64,000 nucleotides of DNA from Bursaphelenchus xylophilus (taxonomy: Eukaryota > Nematoda > Chromadorea > Rhabditida > Aphelenchoididae), in assembly GCA_904066235.2 (NCBI GenBank), contig CAJFCV020000003.1:4774001-4838000 (forward strand). The letters run 5' to 3'. Numbering within the stretch: the first letter of the stretch is position 1; each line of letters starts with the position of its first letter. A program made the translations under genes and the position numbers. Below the pieces are notes generated by a model. That model did not search any database and was not told the DNA's origin. It saw nothing but the letters and a program-made list of their open reading frames with translations. Shown here piece after piece: positions 47,701 through 58,956 of this stretch.

Positions 47701-50078
47701 ATCAAGAAACCGACCTTCTTCTCCTGGACGATCCGCTTTCTGCTGTTGATGCGATTGTTGGGGCCACAATATTTGAAAAGGCCATTGGACCCAACTCTCT
47801 GACCAAGAATGCCACTCGAGTACTCGTCACTCACTCCCTTGCATGTCTTCCAGAATGTGATAATATCGTCGTTGTAAAGGATGGAGAGATTGTCAGAATA
47901 GACAAATTTGAGAATCTCTTGGCTGATGAAGAGATGTCCCGACTGATTAAACAGATCGAACAAGAAGAGGACGAAGAAGTGCCTGTTGCCAGTGGAGATT
48001 CTGGAAATCTGGAGGAGAGTGATACTGATTACTCATCGACGGAGAGCGACAATCGATCCAAAAAGGAAAGGAGGGTTTCCAAGTTGTCGTCCAGAGCCGG
48101 CTCGAGAAAGAAATCAATTATAACACCGGCTAAATTAGTTCAAGATGAGGTTGCTCAGACCGGTCGAGTCCGTCCATCCATCTATATGCACTACTTTAAG
48201 TCGATGAATCTCGCTTTCTTTTTGTGTTTCTTGCTTGGAATGACTGTGAACACGGTATTATCTGTCATCAGAAGTTTCTGGTTGTCAGCATGGTCAGATG
48301 AAGCTGGAACCGACCAGATGTCTTTGGGAGTGCGACTTGGGGTCTTCGGAGCCTTGGGATTTGGGGAAGGTAAGTTAAAAACAATTTTCAATTTAAAATT
48401 ACTTACAGTGTTTGCTATGTATTTCGCCACAATTTTCTTGATCCTCGGATCAGTTAATGCCAGTATCCGACTTCATGCTCCATTATTATACCGTATTATG
48501 AGAGCTCCGGTCGTATTCTTTGATGTTACCCCATTAGGACGAATCTTGAATCGATTTGGAAAGGAGATGGAGACTGTGGATCTTCGTCTCAACAATCTCT
48601 TCCGTTTCCTTTTGGTCTGCATTCTGAGTGTGCTCTCTACGATTACAGTAATCTCCATATCATCGCCAATCTTTTTGTTGTTCATGTTCCCGCTAGCTAT
48701 TGTATACATTTTAATCTTGGTAAGTTTCCTTTAGCCTTTCGGTGTGATATTGTTTCAGACATACTTTATCCCCACCAGTCGTCAGCTTCAACGTCTTTCA
48801 TCCATAAGTCGTTCTCCCCTTTTCGCTGCCTTTGGCGAAACAATCCAAGGTGTTACATCCATTAGAGCGTACGGTGTTGCTCGAAGATTCTATCAGGGAT
48901 TCCTGGAGAAGATCAATTTGCATGTCAAGTGCAAGTATTCTTCTTTGGTCTCGGCCCGTTGGCTTGGGATGAGATTGGAGATTATGGGGAATACAATTAT
49001 ATTGATTGCGGCTTTATTGAGTGTGTGGTCCAAGGAGACGGGGTTCATGAGTGCCGGAGTGATTGGAATGACACTGTCATATGCATTAAATGTAAGTTTA
49101 ATAAATTCAAGGATGATGTTCTTTTAGATCACAAATATGTTGAGCATGCTGGTCCGTCAAGTCAGCGACGTCGAGTCCAATATTGTCTCAGTAGAACGTA
49201 TAAAAGAATACACGGAGATCGAAGAAGAGGCCCCATGGCAAATGCCTGAGGGTTCGAGGATAATGCTTCCCAGAGAATGGCCTTTGGCTGGTGCTGTTTC
49301 TTTCAAGAATGTATCAACCAGATACAGAAGAGAATTGGAGTTGTCTTTAATAGACATTAATCTTGATATCAGACCAGGAGAGAAGATTGGAGTGGTTGGA
49401 CGAACTGGCGCTGGAAAGTCATCAATGGTTTTGACTCTCTTCAGATTAATTGAGCCAACCAATGGCAGAATCTTGGTTGATGGCGTCAATTTGTCCATGC
49501 TGGGCTTGCATGAGATCAGATCGAGGTTTACGATAATCCCACAGGAGCCGACCTTATTCTCAGGTACCCTCAGGCTCAATTTGGATCCATTCCACGCTTA
49601 TTCTGACGCTGAATTATGGAGGGCATTAGAGGATGCCAATTTGAAGGAATTTGTTCAAGGCTTGGACCTCAAACTTGAACATGTTATAGCTGAAGGAGGA
49701 TCTAATATCAGGTAAGTCAATAATTGCGACATTTGAGACCTTCCATGAGCAATTTAATAATGTTCTATTTGCAGTGTTGGTCAACGTCAACTCATCTGCC
49801 TTGCCCGAGCCATTCTCCGAAAGAGTAAGGTAGTTGTTTTGGATGAAGCAACAGCTTCGGTTGATGTCCAAACTGACGAAATCATTCAACGAACAATTCG
49901 GGAGAAGTTTGTCGGCTCTACTGTCATCACAATTGCCCATCGTATTCGCACAATTTTGGATTCGGATCGTATTTTGGTGCTAAAGAACGGACGAATGGTC
50001 GAATTTGACACTCCCCAGAAGCTGTTGGATAACCCGAAGAGTTTGTTCTATTCGCTGGCCAACACTCACAAAAGCTAG
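44756..50078 (+). CDS. Long ABCC/MRP-type ABC transporter
   Basis: Full-length multidrug-resistance-protein layout. A TMD0 (44756-45570) starts [17 protein letters not shown] linker leads to the first membrane domain (46080-46960). NBD1 (47210-47960) has Walker [10 protein letters not shown], signature [15 protein letters not shown] and Walker [14 protein letters not shown] charged linker (48000-48150) precedes the second membrane domain (48190-49130). NBD2 (49290-50070) has Walker [10 protein letters not shown], signature [13 protein letters not shown] and Walker [13 protein letters not shown]. As usual for ABCC proteins, NBD1 has Asp where the catalytic Glu should be, and NBD2 keeps the Glu. 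It is predicted to export glutathione, glucuronate or organic-anion conjugates across the plasma or an internal membrane. Exons start 44756-44803, 44865-45044, 45078-45206. The acceptor of the fourth exon (about 45270-45285) is not a good consensus and was not fixed. Poly(A) signal AATAAA at 50108-50113. Confidence 0.93.
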
Positions 50079-50107
50079 AACAATTTTACAAAGTTTTCAA
50101 ACCTGAC

Positions 50108-50113
50108 AATAAA
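50108..50113 (+). promoter_or_regulatory. Poly(A) signal of the ABCC gene
   Basis: AATAAA 30 bases after the stop codon, in AT-rich sequence. Confidence 0.6.
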
Positions 50114-50408
50114 TAAACAATTTCAAATTTTTCAACTTTATTAATATGGCAACAATAAATGGACGATTCTTAAAGCGATTCATCGAAATTCGGACCAGAA
50201 AAATTGAGCATTTCATGGATGAAACAATGTGGGAACTATATATTCAAACCTCAAAGATGTACATGAACAAAGTTACAAAAATATGCAGAGATTGGGGCGG
50301 ATCAAGTCAGTTAGGCACTAATTATGGCAGTAAAAGAAGAAACCCTTGGGAAATGCATGGGGGAAAAGGAACACCCGGGTAATAAATAGAGCGGCCGAAC
50401 AGAGATTC

Positions 50409-50513
50409 TCATCGTTTGGAGCGATAAGTCGTGGTGTTGGGGGTGTTGGCATTCCCGGCATAGGTGGGGTTGTAGAAGGTGTCGGTCGCTTGTTTGAATA
50501 TCGGGTTATCGGT
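50409..50513 (-). other. pat-3: Alternative last exon A of the integrin gene (longer variant tail)
   Basis: Acceptor TATTTCAG, then 34 codons and a stop. The tail reads [18 protein letters not shown] then [16 protein letters not shown]. It joins in the same phase 0 to 51069 as exon B. It preserves both NPxF/Y motifs, adds a tyrosine before the second one, and carries an extra Thr/Asn-rich C-terminal stretch ending in RSKR. Exon duplication followed by mutually exclusive use is the simplest reading. Confidence 0.8.
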
Positions 50514-53500
50514 CTGAAATAATGAAAATACACTTCAGAAACATCTATTTCTATAGACAACATCTATAAAATTCATTTTCAACGATAAGAAAAGAATCGT
50601 TTGTCTTCAGAGAGGCTACGGACAGAAGAAAAAAGGATTGGAGGATTGGAAAACGAGGGCCATTTGACCCCTGATTTTCGTGGTCATATGAAGATAAACC
50701 AAAAGATAGTGGCAGAAGAAAATTCAAAATAAAAATTACATTGTAAATCCAATATTCTAATTGAGTTTGACTCGATCTCCCGAATACAACGGGTTCTTAA
50801 ATGTGCTGGTGGCTTGTTTGAAGATGGGATTCTCATTCTATAAAGAATACAGTAATCTTATTTTTCTATTGCCGTTGGTTAGATAAAGTCAAGATGTTAG
50901 AACAGGTGAATAAAACTTAAATCAATGAAAAATGTGAGATGTAAAAAAACAAAAAGATATTCCACAGACGAACCAAAACGATAAAAATAAAATGTAAGTT
51001 AATAGTCTAAACCTCAAAACGCTAACTGATCACAACATGCAAAATAAAGCCTTTGTTACCCCACTTACCGAATCATATTTTCCATTCAATCTCTCCTTTT
51101 CGAACCTCACATATTCTCTTCTGTCATACATCACAGCCAAGATCTTCCACAGGCATAACAACAACAGCCCGAGAAGAACAATACCAGCAATGACCATCAA
51201 AACAATGACCAGGACTGGCAAGGGAGCCGGACAATCCTTTTCTTCCTTCACCCACACCGTCAGATTACTGTAACCATCATAATAATAGAGGAAGTAGAAG
51301 GTACAATCATCTGCTGGATCGACAAATTGACATTCGTTCCAGGTCTCGGAATCGGAGGCATTCAGAACTAAAACAAAGATTGTAATAATGAAATATTACT
51401 AGTATGGCAAACTAATCTAAACCGACGTACCTGGCAATTCCTTGACCGGAATGACTGTGAACGGACATTCCGCACATTTGCTCTCATTATAAGGTCCAGT
51501 TCCCCATTGCTGACACATCACACAAGGTTTGTACTCAACACACTTAGTTGGGCATGTAGGGCAGATATCACAGAAAGGTCCCGAGTATCTTTGGCCATCC
51601 TCATCAGTATGACAATGACATTTTCCACAGATACAATCTCCATGTCCATTACAGATCTTTCCATTCTTCGAAAGACAAGTTTCGGTCGACAATGGGCATT
51701 CACAAGCTGGGCCAGTGTATCCTTCCTCGCAGTGACAGACCCCACAATTACAAGTTCCATGGCCTCCACAGAGTTTGCGATCGTGGCGAGGGCAATTGAA
51801 GTTATCGCATTCACAATATTGCCCAGAGATGATTTCCTCGGGGTTCTGACGGGTGTTGCAAACACAGACTCCACACTCACATCGACCACGACCCGAGCAG
51901 ATCAAAGAGCTGTTGTCTCTGGAAAGATAACGATGCAAAATGGACAAAGATGTCTCATAAAATGCGAAAATATACATATAATCTAGTCTTACTTTCTACA
52001 CTTGGCTTCTAAAGCGATAGCCGATTCTCCCCCAGATTCACATTGGCATTGATCTCCAACGAAGCCTGGAGCACATTGGCAGATACCACAGACCAGATTG
52101 CCATGACCTCCGCATTCCGGAGCATTGATCACGATTTCATCCTCACAATCACAATCGCAGATGACATGAACGTTCAAAAGAAGGGTCTCATCCAGACCAG
52201 AGGGACCAATGTGAAGTTCGAAGTCGCGTTGCTTGACACAATGAGTGGCTTCCAGAGTAACTTCAAAAGTCACTTCATCTCCTACTTTAATTCCTTCACA
52301 AACATTGGTGTCTTTCAAGCTTGTTCCGCTAAAAGAAAAGGTAATTCAACATCGACCGGTACTTACTCCAAGCATTTGGAACGATAGCTCAGCTTCAATC
52401 CCATGGAGGAGTTGGCGTTGTCAACCATGATAATCTTTTCCGCAATTTTACCGTATTCCTCTTCGATCAGAGTGACGATGTTGGAAGAGTCTGTAGCCAA
52501 GACTCCGACGGAAGAACTGACATCAGGAAGAGCTTCACTCAACTAAAGGACAAGCATTAAAGTTTATAAATGTCATACCTGATCGTAAAGTTTCTTGTTT
52601 TTCTTGGTGACCGCAAAGATCATGTTCACTTTGTTGTCCTTGATGATCTTGTGGAGTTGAGCGACCGATGGGTAGTCCTGTTCAGTGGACTTTGTGTAGT
52701 ATCCTTGAGCATCCAGATGACATTCGCCGTCGTTGGGAGTCAAAATGCCTCCAAGCTAAAGGAAAAATTCTATTAAACCAAATCAAAAACGTATTCCTTA
52801 CCTTTCCATCTCCGGCAAAATGAAATCCAGCGTCAGTCGAGAGAACGATCATTTTACGAGAGCGTTCTCTCCATCCGATTGTGCTCTAAATGCGTCAAAA
52901 TTAACGACAGAATGCTTACATTGCAGGCGATGGCTTGGACAACCGCATCGAATCCACCCTCGGGGGCGTCCAAATTACCGGAGATCTCGGCTTTCTCTAC
53001 TTCTTTCTGAAAATAGTTTTGTTGGATAACAAAGTTATCTATATAAAATGCAAAAAGTTAATTTACCGAAAACTTGTTGGTGTTTGTGGTGAGACTCATC
53101 TGATTCCTGAACCCATAAGTTGGAGCACAACCTTCGGAACAAGGAGAATCCTGTTTCTCTTTTCGAGGATCAATGAATGGCATCACTTTCTTGTCGACGA
53201 ATGAGCCGAAGCCAAGACGGAAGTTCTTGGTAATCTCTTTCATTCGTTCCGCTGAAAGGATTACATTATTCAAGTCAGGCTTTGAATAGACCTTACCAAG
53301 AAGATCTCCCAGTTGACTGAGCTTCTCTTTGTCATCCTTCATGGAGTAGGACAAGTCCATCAAATAGTAGAGATCTACTGGATAATCAACAGCCTGTCTG
53401 AAGGTCACATCAAACCGAGCTTTGGAATCTGAAAGAGCAATTATCAGAAATCGCATATCGTCTAGATGTATATGAAACTGTTTGCACTTACGAGGTCGGA

Positions 53501-53966
53501 TTCTGATTTCGACTTCCTGTGGTCTCAGCTGCACGTTGTCATCTTCATCCCCTCCGTCTACAAAGGGATCGGAAGCAATCGTTCGAAGATGACTCTGAGG
53601 ATTCACAACGGCATTGGCAGCACACCCGTGATCCAACAGATTCTGAGAAGAGTCACATCGGGAGAATGAGGTCTCTTTGTTGAATTCCTAAACACCGAAA
53701 CTGTAAGACATAAACCATAACTTACAAAGTCTTCGCACCAAGCACAAGAGTCGTGGAATTGGATACAATCGCTGCAAGTGTAATTCTCTTTGGGTAACGA
53801 ATGACAGGGGAATCCGGCTTCAGCAGGGATAATTTCGCCGTCGCTTACTGCAATTTTATTCGTTACATCAGGGTTTACCGGATTACTCACCGCTATCTTG
53901 CCCCCAATTCTGCGCTGAAGCCACGCTGAGGATGGCTAAGCCAACGAGGGCCAGGAAACGGCCCAT
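50409..53966 (-). CDS. pat-3: Integrin beta subunit (beta-PAT-3 type)
   Basis: Exons 53891-53966, 53726-53847, 53492-53687, 53297-53428, 53067-53251, 52920-53006, 52802-52885, 52579-52755, 52367-52542, 51993-52328, 51431-51918 and 51069-51367, then one of two last exons. Signal peptide [22 protein letters not shown]-like cysteine cluster ([18 protein letters not shown]) follows. The beta-I domain has the MIDAS sequence [13 protein letters not shown]. Cys-rich I-EGF repeats are encoded by the 51.4-52.3 kb exons ([14 protein letters not shown] and similar). The single membrane helix is [20 protein letters not shown], then a conserved [20 protein letters not shown] juxtamembrane segment. It pairs with alpha integrins to bind extracellular matrix in muscle and gonad. 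An acceptor-like TATTTCAG 19 bases before the ATG (exon from 53985) may be a spliced-leader site. The last coding exon is duplicated (see separate entries). Confidence 0.95.
50757..50837 (-). other. pat-3: Alternative last exon B of the integrin gene (canonical-like tail)
   Basis: Acceptor TTTATAG, then 26 codons and a stop. The tail reads [18 protein letters not shown] then SGDRVKLN. It joins in phase 0 to the exon ending NGKYDS at 51069. NPIF and NPLY sit where vertebrate and worm beta tails have their two NPxY/NPxF motifs (talin- and kindlin-type sites). This version is closest to known nematode beta tails. Confidence 0.85.
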
Positions 53967-55625
53967 TCTTCAACCCAACACCAGTCTGAAATACAGAACA
54001 TTACTAATAAAAAAGCCCGCAAAATACATGAACAGAAAAGTCATCAAACGGCAATAAAACGAGACCTTTATGCATAAAATAACAATACTTTCGAGGATTC
54101 CCAGCTCTCTCTCCGAAAAATTTAGAAACCGGAAACCCTAAGGCTATAAAATCCATGGTATAGAATGACATCGAAAGACCTAAATTATCACCTTACTGAA
54201 TACAAGCCAACTTGGCGATGGAAATTCTTATTTTTGGAAAAGAACCCAGCCAAAGGAGAGGATGACTCATGATAAGAGAGGGGAAATAATACTAATGTCA
54301 TGAGTAATGGGGTTGTTTTTTGTTAACTGCACCATCTCCTTATCAAACTGTGAGCTATATAAATTGATAAAACGAATATTTCGCCCTCGCATTATAAGAA
54401 AGCACACATAAAATTCCAATAATCAAATAAAACAATTTGAATATTCCCCTCCATTTATAAATCTCGGTTTGTTCTCAAAATGAAAGCATCACAATATTCC
54501 CCCAGGAAGTCTCTAGATTAATTGAATCCACCTTAATTGTCAAGGTTTGGAGGCCGGCCTGACCCCGCAATGGCATTTCGCATCGAAAAGGTCGCTCGAG
54601 ATTTTCGCGAGATGGACATTGGGGTTGGGAGAGGGGAGTGCGGTCAGAAAAAGCCGGGAGAACAGCCGCGTCCGAAGGGGGCAAATTCGATGAGCCAACT
54701 GGTGGGCCAAAACAGCTATTAGAAACATCGAATACCGGGGTGGTATGCAAATTCGGACGACTGAAGGGGTTTTTTGTTTGCATTGCATTTCGAACAAATC
54801 CTGCGCGAAATTGCTAACAACTAAACTATTAATAAGTCGACCTTCAAATTACAGTTAACTCAATTTGTAATATCCATCGCACATTATTCTGAAGACAAAA
54901 TACGACACCGACAACAATTTTTAACCTATCATTCAAACAAAAAATATAAAAAACCTTTTACTCACAACTCCAAATCATCCTTCAAAAAATTAAACCATTT
55001 GAATCTTATCCAGACCATCCAGAGAGGGAGCGGTCAATCCAAACGTAACTTGAAAGAGTACTTTCAAGAACAAATACTCATCTCGCATACAAACCTCTCT
55101 TCTAATTACCCTTCCTTCCATTCCCCGAACAAATAAATCCCGAATTGATTGCAAAATAAACTTCAAACTGTGAGATTCGGACAAAATACGATTCTCCAGA
55201 CAAATCATCCTGATAACAACAACTTAAGCGACGACGGGAGATACCATCTGGTAGCCCGAACCCATATTTTTGCATTAGGCCAAGAGTTTCACCTTATTTC
55301 CGTTTGAAAGCTTCCCGGATTCCGCCTACGCCCCTGAAAAAAAGACCCCCAATATAAGTTTGGCGGATCAGAGAGGGCGGCTGTCGGCCCTTGCACATCT
55401 AAAGTCGCGGCCGACACACGGTGTTCAAGCACCAAATCTATTTTGTTTTTTATAAAATGTACATCGAACTTCAATTCGTCTCAAATGAAACTCTATAATA
55501 TTAAATTACAGTAAAGTACAGAAAATTTGGCAGTTCAAGACCGAGTTTTAAGTCAATTTAAAAAAATTTGACCCATAATTAAGGAGAGAAAAGACCTCAA
55601 AAAGAATATTTAAGACTAACATTGA
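53967..55625. other. Upstream region of the integrin gene
   Basis: 1.66 kb, mostly AT-rich, with a GC-richer block at about 54540-54730 roughly 600-750 bases upstream of the integrin ATG. The frames in it show no domain or splice support. It could be a regulatory block. Confidence 0.45.
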
Positions 55626-56525
55626 TCAGGATCCATCGCTTGATCTCCTTGTGAAGCTCTTCAACATCGTTTTTATTGTTGGTTTCGCCTTAGTCTTTTC
55701 GGAACTCTTTGCTATGATTGAAAAATCGTCCATAAACATCTCAACCATGGAGTTTTGAAGTTGAATGGAACTTTGCGTTCGAGATTGAAGACCCTAAAGG
55801 CAAAAAGAATATAAACGAAATTTGTACTCGACTTACAAGATCTCCCTCTTCATTTGGAGCTTGGCAATACCCAATCAGGGGAGGCTTGCACAGTTTTGAC
55901 AACGAAATTGAAATGAAATTATGTAAGGTTGTGAGCAGAATCTCGTGGAAAGTCTTACAAAAGTAGTTACAAAACCTTTTATCGCTGGCAGGATCCGGCA
56001 AATAAGGAACACCTAAAAATTTAAACAGAAAGAAGAAAGAACTTACAAAACCAGTCTGTCCACAAAGGGTTGTTCGTCAAAATGTGGCTCATCTTCTCAA
56101 AGAACTGCACACACTTGCCGGTCTTCTTATTTTGAGCACAATTAGCCAAATACAACTTGAAAATGTCTGCCTCCAGTTTGTTCAAAGTTTTCGATTCCGC
56201 CTGAAATTGTAATAGCAAAATAAAGAAATTTTTGAAGGATAATCATACCTCTGTCAAATTATTAAACAAATGGGTGTTGAAGAACTCCCATGACGCATTT
56301 AAGCTGTCGATATCGTAGTTCTCAATGTATTTCACGATCTCGCTAACAATTCGCTCCACCTGAATTTAAAATACGCAATAAAAACATAAATCATACCTGA
56401 ACTTTGAAGTCGACTTCAAATTGCTGATCCTTCTGCTTGGCCACAAGCTGGGAGAAATATTTAACGTTATTAAAATATTGTCTAATCAGTTCTTTGGTGG
56501 ATTCTACTGCGTATACTCCACTCAT
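55626..56525 (-). CDS. WDR91 (sorf-1) N-terminal-like protein lacking WD40 repeats
   Basis: Five exons, 56397-56525, 56249-56359, 56047-56200, 55837-56012 and 55626-55793, close in phase to 245 aa. The sequence follows the WDR91 N-terminal helical module throughout: TKELIRQYFNN...; VERIVSEIVKYIENYDIDSL; WEFFNTHLF; CVQFFEKMSHIL; NPLWTDWFVPYLPDP; FCNYFCKTFHEILLTTLHNF. The WDR91 family normally carries a coiled coil and a seven-bladed WD40 propeller after this. Here the protein ends about 40 residues later in a basic tail (KSFTRRSSDGS) and stop, and no WD-repeat sequence is visible downstream to 54.0 kb. WDR91 with WDR81 restrains endosomal PI3P synthesis and drives early-to-late endosome conversion. 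This short form could be a paralogue acting as a modulator, or a truncated gene. The start was chosen at the first ATG after a GATTAG acceptor-like site. Confidence 0.78.
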
Positions 56526-57195
56526 CGCCTTCAAAGCTTGCTTTTCACCCGTTCTAATCGCGCGCGCGATATTGCAGAAACGAAAAAAAATAAATAAAAA
56601 AGAAAGAGATGACTCGCGAGTCAAGTGTGTCACTCTCGCAGGATCCGACTTGATTCGTATTGTATCGTATACGAATCAAAATGTGCACTTTTTTTACTCA
56701 TTGAGTAGGCAATTAGCTGTTCTGCAATTTTATTTATTTCTTGAAGGTAAAGCCGATTCTCTTCAATAACACGATTTATTTTACATACCCAAGCATGCCT
56801 CATTCAATTAAAGAAACAAAGAAGATGACATACAACATGATCGTAACTTAACCATTATATCAATGACGCGATGAAACATTCGCGAAGAAAGAGAACCCGC
56901 GAAAAATTGTTGGAAGAAAGTGTAAATTTGGATCAGGAAAAGCGGTAAGAACATGAACATTGTTACTCGTTTTGACAGTGGGATTGGATGGTAATTTGCA
57001 TAGAGAACAGATCATTGGAACAGCGACTTCTCTAGGCTAAACGGGAATTACGGTAATGTCTGTTGAACTGTAGTTTTGAGGGAGAAATTGAAGAGAAGAG
57101 ACTGCAGATAACTTAAAACAATATATTTAAAAATTCATCATTCCCGTCTGCCACATACACTTGATATATTTGCATAAAACAAGTTGTTGTGTGTG
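56526..57195. other. Intergenic region between the WDR91-like and SPOP genes
   Basis: Holds the palindrome cluster, the presumed promoter of the WDR91-like gene and the 3' UTR of SPOP. No other gene is supported. Confidence 0.5.
56557..56679. repeat. Cluster of three palindromes upstream of the WDR91-like gene
   Basis: ATCGCGCGCGCGAT at 56557-56570 and TGACTCGCGAGTCA at 56610-56623 are perfect 14-bp palindromes. TTGATTCGTAT (56650-56660) and ATACGAATCAA (56669-56679) are an 11-bp inverted repeat with an 8-base spacer. GAGTCAAGT (56618-56626) and ACTTGATTC (56648-56656) pair with one mismatch. Confidence 0.8.
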
Positions 57196-58832
57196 CTATA
57201 CATATCGGACCCTTTTGGCCTTGGGTGGGGCTGTGAATTGGGCAATGGGCATGTGTTGTGTGGCCATGGCCTTGTACACTTGGGCCAATAATGTTCCGTA
57301 ATCCCGGGCCAACACTTTCCAGCCCTCGGTATCAACAATTGTAAGACTGTTTTGGTTGATAAAAGCGATGCATCGTCCTTTCAGTTGTTCCGCACAGTGC
57401 AGATCAGCATGCACCAAGATCTGGCACACATTTGAAGTCGAGAGGGCGTTGCAGAGCGACCATTCGCACATTTGTTTTAGTCGTTTCAGCTGATATTTGT
57501 CCGCAGCACTCATCAGTTTGATGGCCAGGTAATCGAGGTCGGGCACATTGTCGCCATAGATGAAGTGCAGCATCCCTCGGACAGTCTCGGCATCCAGATC
57601 GTCGATGAAAACTTTATTTCTGTCCTTCTCAGTGGTCGGATGTGTAAACATTGCTCGGAACACCTCGGATCTGCTGGCCAGGATGGCTTTGTGTGCCTGA
57701 AAAGAGAACGGTAACATGTTTGGAGAGGAGATTATCGCCGTATTAGGTGTGATTCGACCAATTAATTAACTTAAAGATAGGAGATTAAACAACGAAAACA
57801 AGACTACTGTGGTCACAGAAAACACTTTGATCTCAAGTGTAACAATAAAAGTGAAGCCAGTGAGAATAACATGTATGATTCCCTACCTTAATGACCTTGT
57901 CTTCCACCACAATCTCACAGTCCGTGCAAATTCCCTCCGTGAAAAGAGCGGAGTAATCTTCGGAGAGTGTGCTGGGAGGGATGGCGATCTGAGGGAGTTG
58001 CGTGTGATGGCCAGTGATGTTCACAGCATCGGTCACGATGCTCACTTCACAGAAAATGGAGAGCCGATCGTCGGGGAGAAGGCCGTTCTCTTCGTTCAGA
58101 AGGTATTCGCGACGAATGAACTTCTTAAAGCCCCAATCTTTGGATTGGACGAATTTGTAGGCTCTTTGGGATTCTGAAAATAGGCAGAACATAATTTGCG
58201 AACATCAAAAACGAAGACTTGAAAGGCTGAAGACAAGATTCGGACAACAAGTGTAACATAAAATGCCTTACCCATCGCTTTGCTCTCTTCTCTGTCCGCG
58301 TTCAGAATCGAGAATTTGAATTTGGCGCGGACGTCGCTCTTGTCGCTCTGAACCAGCAGAAGATATAGCGACAGGAAGTCCTTGCTCTCCTCATCCAGAC
58401 CCTTTGGGTTTATTCGAAGACACCAGCGCATCTTATCGTTGTGACTTGACCCGAACGTTGAAGACTTGAGCACTTCGCCCAACTCTTCATGGCAATATGA
58501 GAAGTTATTTATCGTCCACAGATACGAAAACTTGATTACATTCACCTGCAATTGGATACGTTTACATAAATGATGACTTTTGATACTATATTAGAAATGG
58601 GATTTTACTAAAGTATTTGAAGTAAAAATGAGACAGGGTGAGCTCTCACCTGAGTACAACACCAGTTATCGGCTTGGCATTCGTATTGCGACGTCTCGAC
58701 CACATTGTTTTGGTCGGGTTCGCAGTTGTTGAAGGAGGAGGGCGACGCCGATCGCTGGCCCTCACTCACCGCGCTCTCCTGCACCGTCCTCAATTCGTTC
58801 GTCGCCGGATATGAGGTGGAAGCGACGGGCAT
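57196..58832 (-). CDS. SPOP: SPOP-type MATH-BTB substrate adaptor of CUL3 ubiquitin ligase
   Basis: Coding exons 58650-58832 (frame open to 58956), 58272-58545, 57887-58173 and 57196-57696; 414 aa from the ATG at 58832. The MATH domain (58550-57990) matches SPOP closely: [75 protein letters not shown]. The substrate-groove residues of SPOP (Tyr, Trp and Phe in this segment) are kept. BTB follows ([20 protein letters not shown] ... [19 protein letters not shown]), with a BACK-like end and a basic [10 protein letters not shown] tail comparable to the SPOP nuclear signal. A Ser-rich leader precedes MATH. The open frame above the ATG (EDPAFILAKIIGFPAQ...) follows a CTTCCAG acceptor at 58957, so a longer N terminus from an upstream exon is likely. 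The C. elegans counterpart would be the bath-43/spop-1 type. Confidence 0.92.
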
Positions 58833-58956
58833 CGAGGTCGCCGTGGACGGGAAGCCCACGTGATATGGCCAGGCCCGCTTCGATCCCCGCGACCGTTCGG
58901 CCGACTGGGCCGGGAATCCGATGATTTTCGCCAGGATGAATGCAGGGTCCTCGGAC

